This document shows, in pieces, positions 50,028 through 57,774 of a stretch of DNA of 64,000 nucleotides. Made by a program: the position numbers and the translations under genes. The DNA lies in NCBI GenBank assembly GCA_947089855.1, contig CAMUML010000007.1, positions 33,517 through 97,516 of the forward strand, written 5' to 3'. Position 1 is the stretch's first letter. The number at the start of each line of letters is the position of its first letter. The notes below the pieces were generated by a model. It saw only the letters and a list, made by a program, of their open reading frames with translations, did not search any database and was not told the origin of the DNA. Source of the DNA: an uncultured Eubacterium sp. GTDB taxonomy: Bacteria > Bacillota > Clostridia > Lachnospirales > Lachnospiraceae.

Positions 50028-51749
50028 ATGGATATAACAGGAAGGAAGCTATTTGTAAAGGCGCTTCGCGAAGAAGGCGTTGACACCATCTTTGGGTATC
50101 CGGGCGGAATGGTTACGGATATATTCGATGAATTGTATAAACAGGAAGATATACGGATTGTCCTGCCGAGGCATGAACAGGGGCTGATCTTTGAAGCAGA
50201 AGGGTATGCCAGGGCATCCGGTAAAGTCGGCGTCTGCCTTGTCACAAGCGGCCCAGGGGCGACCAATTTGATCACGGGCCTTGCGGATGCGCATTATGAC
50301 AGTATTCCGCTTGTCTGTATTACCGGGCAGGTGCCGCTTGGTTTGATCGGCAATGATGCATTCCAGGAAGTCGATATTGTAGGGATGACCCGTTCCGTCA
50401 CCAAATATGGGGTTACCGTCCGTACACGTAAGGAGCTGGGGACCATTTTAAAAATGGCGTTCCATATTGCGCGGACGGGAAAGCCAGGCCCTGTGCTAGT
50501 CGATATTCCAAAAGACATCCAGATGGAGGCTGGGGACAGCGAGTACCCATCCGAGGTATCTATCCGCGGCTATAAACCAAATGAGGGCGTGCATATCGGG
50601 CAGTTAAAAAAGGCATACCGGCTGTTAAAATCTGCAAAACGCCCGTTGGTTTTGGCAGGCGGGGGGATTTTGATCGGAGATGCGAAAGAGCAGCTTTTAA
50701 AATTCGTAGAGCGTACACAGATCCCTGTTGTAACGACCGTGATGGGCCGCGGCGCGCTTCCGACGAACCATCCGCTGTATCTTGGCAACTCTGGTATGCA
50801 TGGCAAATATGCCTGCAATATGGCAGTCAGCGAATGCGACGTGCTGTTTTCCATTGGAACCCGTTTTAACGACCGCATTACCGGCGACCTGAACGAATTT
50901 GCACCACATGCCAAAATTGTGCATATCGATATTGATACCGCGGCTATTTCCAGAAATGTGGTGGTGGATGTGCCGATCGTAGCAGATGCAAAGCTGGCAT
51001 TGGAAAAGCTGTGTGAATGGGCGGAACGGCAGGATACGGAAAAATGGCGGCAAAAAATCGCACAATGGGATTTGGAAAACCCGTTAACGATGCGAAAGGA
51101 CCGTGGCATGACGCCACAGATGATCATAGAGCATATCAACCAGTCCTATTCGGAAGCGGTCTTTGTAACAGACGTGGGGCAGCACCAGATGTGGGCTTCC
51201 CAATACCTGGAACTTGGGGGCCAAAAGCAGTTAATTACCTCGGGCGGTTTAGGTTCGATGGGGTTTGGACTTCCGGCAGCGATCGGGGCAAAGATCGCAA
51301 AGCCTTATAAACATGTTGTCTGTATTACCGGGGATGGCGGCTTCCAGATGAATATGCAGGAAATGGCGACGGCTATTGTACAAAAGGCGCCAATTACCAT
51401 TTGTATTTTCAATAATTATTTCCTTGGTATGGTACGCCAGATGCAGCAGCTATTTTACGGCAAGCGTTATGCTGCAACTTGCCTGCGCAGGCAGGTGGGG
51501 TGCCCGCAAGCCTGCAAAGGCCCGAATGAGGCGTGCCCGCCGTATGTGCCGGATTTTGTAAAATTTGCAGAATGCTACGGTGCGCATGGATTGCGTGTCA
51601 CGGAGGAATCCCAGATCCAGGAGGCGCTCTACCAGGCAAAACACAATGAAGATGCGCCGACCCTGATCGAGTTTATCATAGCGACGGACGAAATTGTGCT
51701 GCCGATGGTAAAGGGCGGGAATCCAATGAGCGAAATGATCTTAAAGTAA
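50028..51749 (+). CDS. ilvB: acetolactate synthase large subunit
   Basis: This 573-residue ThDP enzyme condenses two pyruvates, or pyruvate with 2-ketobutyrate, in branched-chain amino acid synthesis. Features include DTIFGYPGGMVTDIFDEL, the activating glutamate in LPRHEQGLIFEAEGYARASG, and the ThDP/Mg site GDGGFQMNMQEM (about 435-446). A cysteine-rich insert of about 20 residues (CLRRQVGCPQACKGPNEAC, near 485-503) replaces the short loop before PPYVPDFVKFAECYG. The start at 50028 has GGGAGGGG upstream. A TTG at 49974 would overlap folA and lacks support. ilvN follows after 25 bp. Confidence 0.97.
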   Translation: MDITGRKLFVKALREEGVDTIFGYPGGMVTDIFDELYKQEDIRIVLPRHEQGLIFEAEGYARASGKVGVCLVTSGPGATNLITGLADAHYDSIPLVCITGQVPLGLIGNDAFQEVDIVGMTRSVTKYGVTVRTRKELGTILKMAFHIARTGKPGPVLVDIPKDIQMEAGDSEYPSEVSIRGYKPNEGVHIGQLKKAYRLLKSAKRPLVLAGGGILIGDAKEQLLKFVERTQIPVVTTVMGRGALPTNHPLYLGNSGMHGKYACNMAVSECDVLFSIGTRFNDRITGDLNEFAPHAKIVHIDIDTAAISRNVVVDVPIVADAKLALEKLCEWAERQDTEKWRQKIAQWDLENPLTMRKDRGMTPQMIIEHINQSYSEAVFVTDVGQHQMWASQYLELGGQKQLITSGGLGSMGFGLPAAIGAKIAKPYKHVVCITGDGGFQMNMQEMATAIVQKAPITICIFNNYFLGMVRQMQQLFYGKRYAATCLRRQVGCPQACKGPNEACPPYVPDFVKFAECYGAHGLRVTEESQIQEALYQAKHNEDAPTLIEFIIATDEIVLPMVKGGNPMSEMILK

Positions 51750-51774
51750 CGGCATGGCAGTTAGGAGGATAACT

Positions 51775-52272
51775 ATGAAAAACAGATGGATTGCCCTGTA
51801 TGTGGAAAATCAGGTAGGTGTGCTGGCCAAAGTATCCGGGCTTTTTTCGGGAAAGTCTTACAACCTGCAAAGCTTGACCGTCGGCACGACAGAAGATGCG
51901 ACGATTTCACGTATGACCATCTGCGTGACCAGCGACGACATCACATTTGAACAGATCAAAAAACAGTTGAACCGTATGGTAGAAGTCATAAAAGTCATAG
52001 ACCTTACCAATGTGCCGATCCATATGAAGGAAATTTTATTTGCGAAAATAAAAGATATTACATCTGCCCAGATTGAGGAAGTGTTCCGCATTGCGGAAGT
52101 GTTCAGCGTGCAGGTGGCGGATATTGGAAAAGACAGTGTTATGTTGGAATGTAAGCTAACGGAACGCAGAAATAATGAGCTGATTGACCTTTTAAAATCG
52201 AAATTTCATAATATTGAGATTGTACGGGGCGGGGCAGTAGCGATTGAAGCGATCAGTACATCTTGCAGGTAG
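51775..52272 (+). CDS. ilvN: acetolactate synthase small (regulatory) subunit
   Basis: This 165-residue regulatory subunit has an N-terminal ACT domain (IALYVENQVGVLAKVSGLFSGKSYNLQSLTVG) that usually binds valine for feedback inhibition. A second ACT-like domain follows from about residue 75. GGAGG lies about 7 nt before the ATG at 51775. A longer frame from 51754 has no ribosome site. It forms a pair with ilvB. Confidence 0.96.
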   Translation: MKNRWIALYVENQVGVLAKVSGLFSGKSYNLQSLTVGTTEDATISRMTICVTSDDITFEQIKKQLNRMVEVIKVIDLTNVPIHMKEILFAKIKDITSAQIEEVFRIAEVFSVQVADIGKDSVMLECKLTERRNNELIDLLKSKFHNIEIVRGGAVAIEAISTSCR

Positions 52273-52318
52273 CAAGGTAGTATGCCCCTGCCGCTTGGAT
52301 CGGAATAGGAGAAACGAT

Positions 52319-53209
52319 ATGATAGGATTTCATAGCCTGTCGCTGGGCGACCGGGAGTGGGTAACCCACCGGATGCTCGAAGACGGCAGGCAGGCATGTG
52401 AATATTCATTTGCAAATAATTTTTTGTGGAGCGATATTTACGGCGTAGAAATGGCAAAAGAACAAGGGTGCTTGATCTTCCGGTTTCAGAATAAAAAGAT
52501 GCGGTATTATACGATCCCAATTGGCGCAGGAAACCGTAAAGGGGCATTGGATGCCCTGCTGGAAACGGAACGCGAAAAGGGTGGCCAGCTTGTGCTTGGC
52601 ACCCTGGTAAAAAGCGACCTGGAATGGATGGCATGCCATTACCCAGGACAGTATTCGGCTGAGTCAAACCGCGACGACTATGATTATGTATATTTGACGC
52701 AAAAGCTGTCCACCCTTGCTGGCAGGAAGCTGCATGGGAAACGGAACCATATTGCCCGTTTTAAAGACGGCGGGAACTGGCGCTACCGGGATATGATGCC
52801 GGAAGATGCAGGCGAGTGTATGCGGCTGCTGGACGAATGGAAGGCGGCGGAATCTGAAAACTGGAATGAAGAGATGGAAAATGAGCTGCATATCAACCGC
52901 AAGGCGCTGCGGAACCTGGCGGATTTGGTATTGGACGGCGGAATGCTTTATAAAGGGCAGCGGCTTGTGGCATTTTCCATCGGAGAGCCGCTGAATACGG
53001 ATACGTATGTCGTGCATATTGAAAAAGCATTGGCAAGCGTACAGGGGGCATACCCAATGATCAACCAGCAGTTTGTGCTGCATAACTGCCAGGATTACAC
53101 GTATGTCAACCGGGAGGAAGATACGGGCGATGAGGGGCTGCGTAAGGCAAAACTGTCGTACCACCCGGAACTTTTAGTAGAAAAATACCAAGTGAGGTTC
53201 CACATATGA
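52319..53209 (+). CDS. DUF2156 / phosphatidylglycerol lysyltransferase C-terminal domain protein
   Basis: This 296-residue soluble protein has the DUF2156 pattern, a double GNAT-like fold related to the aminoacyl-transferase domain of MprF and to FemX enzymes. Visible are YSFANNFLWSDIYGVEM near residue 28, KLHGKRNHIARF (about 140-151), and AYPMINQQFVLHN with YVNREEDTGDEGLRKAKLSYHP near the end. Without the membrane part of MprF, the acceptor is unknown, and aminoacyl transfer is inference. AGGAG lies 8 nt before the ATG. It overlaps the GNAT gene by 4 bp, so the two are translated together. Confidence 0.88.
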   Translation: MIGFHSLSLGDREWVTHRMLEDGRQACEYSFANNFLWSDIYGVEMAKEQGCLIFRFQNKKMRYYTIPIGAGNRKGALDALLETEREKGGQLVLGTLVKSDLEWMACHYPGQYSAESNRDDYDYVYLTQKLSTLAGRKLHGKRNHIARFKDGGNWRYRDMMPEDAGECMRLLDEWKAAESENWNEEMENELHINRKALRNLADLVLDGGMLYKGQRLVAFSIGEPLNTDTYVVHIEKALASVQGAYPMINQQFVLHNCQDYTYVNREEDTGDEGLRKAKLSYHPELLVEKYQVRFHI

Positions 53210-54075
53210 TCCGATACGGGGATACAGGAAGCATCCCAAAGCTGAAAACATTGTGGAAAGCTTGCTTTTCGGATGAGGATGCTTACATTGACGCTTTTTT
53301 TGAGGCGATGTATGAACAGGAAAACGTGTTGCTGATAGAGGAAGGAGGGGTGCTGATGGGGGCCTCCTTTTTTCTGCCTGGGGCCTTGTGCCTAAAAGCG
53401 GAAAAAAGGGTAAAACAGGAAAGCTGGACAGGTATCCGCTATGTCTACGCGCTTGCTGTGTACGCGCAATACCGTGGAAAAGGGCTGGCCGGCAGCTTGC
53501 TGCGGGAAGCATACCAAAGGTACCAGGTGCCGCTGGTCGCAGAACCGGCAGAGGAAGGGCTTGTAACCGGTTTTTATGGGCCGGCTGGGTTTTCGGCTTC
53601 CTTTTATTTGGAAAAAGAATACAGGCAGCTGCCGCAATCCGGGCTGCAGGCAGCACAGCTGCCGCCGGTGTATCCGGCGGATGCCAAGGCGTATTGCCGG
53701 ATACGGAATGCATATTTCCGGGGGCCGGGATATGTGGAATGGCCATTGCGCCATGTGGATTTTGCACTGCGGGAACACCGTGCAAACGGAGGGGATGCAT
53801 TGGTTTATACAGGCGGGGGCAAAGAAGGCATCCTGCTGTATTATATGGAAGGCAGCAAGGCGGTCGTAACCGAATCTACGCTGCCTGTACAGGAAATTGC
53901 GGCCATACTTGGATCCTGGCTGTCCGTACCATGCGACGGCATTGAGGTTACAAGCGCATCCTGCGGGGCGCCAGGGGCAGTAAATGGCCGGGATAGCAGC
54001 AAAAACAGGCGCCTGGTTGGAATGGTTTATGGATTACAGCCAATATCCGGATACTTGAATCTGTCCCTTGATTAA
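53206..54075 (+). CDS. GNAT-family N-acetyltransferase
   Basis: This 289-residue protein has an N-terminal GNAT domain. Motif A is YVYALAVYAQYRGKGLAGSLLREA (about 80-103) with the acetyl-CoA pyrophosphate loop RGKGLAG, and FYGPAGFSASFYLEKEY follows. The C-terminal third is less conserved and may be a second, SCP2-like or GNAT-like domain, as in Eis-type enzymes. The substrate is unknown. Coupling (ATGA) to the DUF2156 gene suggests that both modify the same kind of target. Confidence 0.87.
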   Translation: MIRYGDTGSIPKLKTLWKACFSDEDAYIDAFFEAMYEQENVLLIEEGGVLMGASFFLPGALCLKAEKRVKQESWTGIRYVYALAVYAQYRGKGLAGSLLREAYQRYQVPLVAEPAEEGLVTGFYGPAGFSASFYLEKEYRQLPQSGLQAAQLPPVYPADAKAYCRIRNAYFRGPGYVEWPLRHVDFALREHRANGGDALVYTGGGKEGILLYYMEGSKAVVTESTLPVQEIAAILGSWLSVPCDGIEVTSASCGAPGAVNGRDSSKNRRLVGMVYGLQPISGYLNLSLD

Positions 54076-54096
54076 ATAGGAAAAGAGCGGTAGAAT
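54068..54096 (+). promoter_or_regulatory. sigma-A type promoter
   Basis: TTGATT (54068-54073) overlaps the end of the GNAT gene. A 17-bp spacer and TAGAAT (54091-54096) follow. It would serve the diguanylate cyclase gene after a leader of about 115 nt that shows no c-di-GMP riboswitch motif. Confidence 0.5.
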
Positions 54097-54218
54097 AAGG
54101 TAAATATATAGGGTGCGCAGTATTTGTATGGATGCCCTGCAAACAGGCGTACAGGCAGAGGAAGAAGGCTTTTTAGTAAAATCCTTGTTTCGATGCGTTT
54201 TGGTTATAGAAAGGAAGT

Positions 54219-55862
54219 ATGCAAAAGATGAGAAAATGGATTACGATTGCATATGAAGCCTGCGTATGTCTGGCGGCCGCCTTTTTGGCCTATCTGTTTT
54301 GTACCGCCCGCAACGAGCTGTTTACCACAGATGAGGCAGGCAGCTACGAGTTATTGAAAAACCATAAATGGACGCAAATGCTGGACGGCACCGCGCCGCT
54401 TGGGTTTGCCCAGGTATATACATTTACAAAAGATGAGGTTCCAGCAGGCAGCAATGCGCTTGTGTTCCGCAGCATCCATCAGAATGTGTCGGTGTATATA
54501 GAAGGGGCGCTTGTATTCCGGCTGCGGAAGGATTTAGGCAGCTCACCCGGAAAATCGCCCGGCTGCCGCTGGAATACAATTCCGATAAACGTGGACCAGC
54601 AAGGGAAAGAGATCCGTGTAGAGATCCAGCCGGTTTACCAGTCAGTAACGGATATTGTGCCGTATTTTTATGCCGGCACACGTGCTGCCATTTATATGAG
54701 GATTGTCAAAGAAGACCTTTCCGCTATCCTGCTTGGGTTTTTAGCCGTTGTCCTGGGCGTTGGGTTTATGCTGTTTACAGCGTTAAACCGCCATAACCCC
54801 AAATTTGACAAAAGCCTGTTTATGCTAGGGCAATTTTCGTTTTTTATCGGCATCTGGAAACTAATGGATACCAGGCTGTCGGAGGTGCTGGCGCAGCATG
54901 AAGGGATTATTTCCAATGTGGCCTTTTTGGCATTGATGCTGTTGGTTGTGCCTTTTATCCAATATTTCCGGGAACTGTTTGTCTTGAAAGACCACTGGAT
55001 ATGGAATGCAGCTTGCCTGGCCAGTATTTTGGTATTTATCGTTTCCCTGGGTGCACAGATGGCCGGTATTGCAGATTTTAAAGAAACATTATGGATGAAC
55101 CATCTAATACTGCTGTTGGCCGTCCTGATCATGTTCCCGCTATTTTTTATGGAAGTAAAAAAGTCCGGCTGGAGCCATAAACTAAAGGCCGTAGGGGTCA
55201 GTATCGGCGCCTGTTATATCGGGTTTGCAGCAGATATAATCGTATACTACTGGTCGGACGGGGTATATGTTACAGACCTTGGCATTGCCGGGTTTTTAGT
55301 TTATATTATGATACACGGTACCATATCGCTGCTGGATGCCAGACGTCTGATGACAATTGGGCTAAAAGCAGAACAGTATGAACGGATGGCATATTTAGAC
55401 CAGCTCACAGGCCTCCCGAACCGTGCCGCATATGCGCAGGATACGGTATGCAGCGAATTTGTAAAACAGGACAGCCTGATCGTGATGTTTGACTTAAATA
55501 ACCTGAAACATTGCAACGATACGTATGGGCACGAAAAAGGGGATCTGTATATTAAAAGCGGGGCCAGGTTGATCAAGCAGGTGTTCGGGCCCTACGGAAA
55601 ATGCTACCGCATGGGCGGGGACGAGTTCTGCGCAGTATTAAGCCGTAAAACAGAATTGGAATGCGAAAAATTAATTCAAAATTTAAAAAATAGGGCAAAA
55701 GAGTGGGATCAAGTCCACAAAGAAGATTTTTTAATCCAGATTGCAGCAGGGTATGCCGCCTATAACAGCATGGTTGATTTTGATGTTGGCGATACACTGC
55801 GCAGGGCGGATAAGATGATGTACCGGGATAAATTTGAAATGAAGCAGGGGCGGACTGCATAG
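54219..55862 (+). CDS. membrane-bound GGDEF diguanylate cyclase
   Basis: This is a 547-residue protein. A first membrane helix (about 9-28) is followed by an outer domain of about 130 residues (30-165). Then comes a block of about seven helices (165-375), resembling the 7TMR-DISM layout. The C-terminal GGDEF domain starts at LDQLTGLPNRAAYAQD and has the intact catalytic motif G466-G467-D468-E469-F470 (YRMGGDEFCAVL). It should make cyclic di-GMP in response to an outside signal. I see no inhibitory RxxD site just before the motif. ATG codons at 54219 and 54228 are both possible. Confidence 0.93.
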   Translation: MQKMRKWITIAYEACVCLAAAFLAYLFCTARNELFTTDEAGSYELLKNHKWTQMLDGTAPLGFAQVYTFTKDEVPAGSNALVFRSIHQNVSVYIEGALVFRLRKDLGSSPGKSPGCRWNTIPINVDQQGKEIRVEIQPVYQSVTDIVPYFYAGTRAAIYMRIVKEDLSAILLGFLAVVLGVGFMLFTALNRHNPKFDKSLFMLGQFSFFIGIWKLMDTRLSEVLAQHEGIISNVAFLALMLLVVPFIQYFRELFVLKDHWIWNAACLASILVFIVSLGAQMAGIADFKETLWMNHLILLLAVLIMFPLFFMEVKKSGWSHKLKAVGVSIGACYIGFAADIIVYYWSDGVYVTDLGIAGFLVYIMIHGTISLLDARRLMTIGLKAEQYERMAYLDQLTGLPNRAAYAQDTVCSEFVKQDSLIVMFDLNNLKHCNDTYGHEKGDLYIKSGARLIKQVFGPYGKCYRMGGDEFCAVLSRKTELECEKLIQNLKNRAKEWDQVHKEDFLIQIAAGYAAYNSMVDFDVGDTLRRADKMMYRDKFEMKQGRTA

Positions 55863-55904
55863 CAGGACCGGCGGCGGCTTGTATTTGATCCGGTTTCCAT
55901 TTTG

Positions 55905-56030
55905 CCATATATACTGGCGGGCAATAAAATTTGCCAGTAACGTCGGCTCACGGGCGTCAATACAAAAGGCTATATGGCAAATTTTACCGCTCGTGAGTAT
56001 AGCTGGGATTAGGAACTGTAAATAAAATCA
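55905..56030. repeat. D-family fragment followed by an E-family fragment
   Basis: 55969-56002 (GCTATATGGCAAATTTTACC, then GCTCGTGAGTATA) is the reverse complement of the interior of the repeat at 40104-40230 with few changes. A small inverted pair TACTGGC/GCCAGTA lies at about 55912-55939. TTAGGAACTGTAAATAA at 56009-56025 resembles the ends of the hairpin at 31871. Confidence 0.6.
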
Positions 56031-56052
56031 GAAATTAAAGAAAAGGGGCATT

Positions 56053-56766
56053 ATGCAGGATCAATTTGCAAGGACGCGGCTGTTAGTCGGCAGGGAAGGC
56101 GTCGAAACATTATCCCATGCGCATGTCGCAGTATTTGGTATAGGCGGGGTCGGCAGTTATACCGTAGAGGCACTGGCACGCAGCGGTATAGGAAAACTGG
56201 ATTTAATAGATCCGGATAAAGTATGCCTGTCCAATATAAACCGCCAGCTAGTTGCACTTCACAGTACCATTGGCCTGTATAAAGTGGATGTGGCAAAAAC
56301 ACGGATTATGGATATAAACCCCAAAGCCCAGGTAGAAGTATTTAAAATTTTTTATATGCCCAAAACCTGCAGCAGCTTTGATTTTTCAAAATATGATTAT
56401 GTAGTAGATGCGATTGATACCGTAACCGGCAAGCTCGGCCTAGCCATGCAGGCGTATGCGGCGGGGACGCCTATGATCAGCGCGATGGGGGCCGGGAATA
56501 AAATGGATGCGTCAGCTTTTCAGGTAGCCGATATTTATGAGACATCCGTCTGCCCGCTGGCCAGGGTGATGCGCCGGGAATTGAAAAAACTTGGAGTTGA
56601 AAAATTAAAAGTAGTATATTCCCAGGAAAAACCGTTAACGCCGCTTCCCCAGCCAGATGCATACCCTATCCACTGCCAATCCGCCCCTGGCAGCAACGCA
56701 TTTGTACCTGCAGCAGCCGGGCTGGTCATGGCCGGTGAAGTTATCAAAGATCTGTTAACATATTAA
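56053..56766 (+). CDS. tcdA: tRNA threonylcarbamoyladenosine dehydratase (TcdA/CsdL)
   Basis: This 237-residue E1-like ThiF-family enzyme converts t6A to its cyclic form ct6A at position 37 of ANN-decoding tRNAs, using ATP. The ATP fold is VAVFGIGGVGSYTVEALARSGIG (about 25-47). DLIDPDKVCLSNINRQ carries the conserved Asp and Arg. DYVVDAIDTVTGKLGL and ISAMGAGNKMDAS match TcdA, not MoeB or ThiF, and there is no CxxC zinc pair. AAAAGGGG lies upstream of the ATG. Confidence 0.93.
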   Translation: MQDQFARTRLLVGREGVETLSHAHVAVFGIGGVGSYTVEALARSGIGKLDLIDPDKVCLSNINRQLVALHSTIGLYKVDVAKTRIMDINPKAQVEVFKIFYMPKTCSSFDFSKYDYVVDAIDTVTGKLGLAMQAYAAGTPMISAMGAGNKMDASAFQVADIYETSVCPLARVMRRELKKLGVEKLKVVYSQEKPLTPLPQPDAYPIHCQSAPGSNAFVPAAAGLVMAGEVIKDLLTY

Positions 56767-57047
56767 AATTTATAATCGTAAATAAATAAGCAGCTTTTGG
56801 ACAAAGCTTCCAGTATATTACGTATCCTGCTGCATAACCTAAAAATGGATGTTGGCCATGATCCTGTTTGCCGCAGCTTCTTTCAAACGAAAAATTAAAG
56901 CCAATTTAATAACAAAGCAAGGCTAAGGTGGACGGCAGAAAACAGGCCGTTGGCTGGATGTCCTGGCAATGCTTGGGGAAAGCATAAAGAATGATCTGCT
57001 TTCAAGGGCATGTACCAATTAAAAAGCTTAAGAAAAGGGGCAATGAT
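56767..57047. other. intergenic region between tcdA and spoVAC
   Basis: 281 bp with no gene. A forespore sigma factor promoter is expected for spoVAC, but I could not find a convincing -35/-10 pair by eye. No recognised repeat is present. Confidence 0.4.
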
Positions 57048-57515
57048 ATGAAGCAGGAAGAAAAACAGCGCCAGCAGCAGGCATACAATGATTATGTCAA
57101 GCAGGTAACACCAACCAGGAACCTAGCCTGGGCAATGTGCCGGGCATTTCTGCTTGGCGGGGCCATCTGTGTGGTGGGGCAGTTGATACTGGATACAGCA
57201 TTAAACAGGGGGCTTGATAAAGACACCGCAGGCAGCTGGTGCAGCCTTTGCTTAATTTTCATCAGCATCCTGCTGACAGGGCTAAATATTTATCCGGCAT
57301 TTGCAAAATGGGGAGGCGCAGGGGCGCTGGTCCCGATTACAGGTTTCGCAAATTCGGTAGCGGCACCCGCCATTGAATTTAAAAAGGAAGGCCAGGTATT
57401 CGGCATCGGCGCAAAAATCTTTTCGATTGCCGGCCCAGTGATTTTGTTCGGAATCTTTTCAAGCTGGATTTTAGGGGCCATTTATTGGATGGCAGGCCTG
57501 CTTGGGGTAGTATAG
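57048..57515 (+). CDS. spoVAC: stage V sporulation protein AC
   Basis: This 155-residue membrane protein of the SpoVAC/SpoVAEB family has an N-terminal cytoplasmic part (KQEEKQRQQQAYNDYVKQVTP) and about four helices. Diagnostic stretches are CRAFLLGGAICVVGQL, GLNIYPAFAKWGGAGALVPITGFANSVAAPAIEFK and EGQVFGIGAKIFSIAGPVILFG. SpoVA proteins form the channel that moves dipicolinic acid into and out of the spore core. AAAGGGG precedes the ATG at 57048. spoVAD and spoVAE, usually adjacent, are missing here: the next gene is a lysozyme 260 bp away. Confidence 0.95.
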   Translation: MKQEEKQRQQQAYNDYVKQVTPTRNLAWAMCRAFLLGGAICVVGQLILDTALNRGLDKDTAGSWCSLCLIFISILLTGLNIYPAFAKWGGAGALVPITGFANSVAAPAIEFKKEGQVFGIGAKIFSIAGPVILFGIFSSWILGAIYWMAGLLGVV

Positions 57516-57774
57516 CGTATCCCTTTCTGGTGCGGACATTCACTTTGATACACAAGTGCATCCTGGATGCAAGCGGCCGTCCTGCAATACCGCTGCAAAA
57601 TGCAGCGTGCGGGAGGCCAAAATACATAGTACCCCTCCCCGGTTGGTTCCAAAATTTTACAGAATCCTACACGGAAAATAATGCCTTCTTTTTCGTATCA
57701 TTTAAGATAACATTCATAAACGGCTGGTATGATAGGCTGACGGTAAAAAACAAACAAGTAAAAGGAGCTTTTTC

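Noticed and set aside
54097-54218. cyclic di-GMP riboswitch in the leader of the diguanylate cyclase gene
   Set aside because: The GEMM core motifs are missing. Only a short GCCCTGCAAACAGGC-like inverted repeat is visible.
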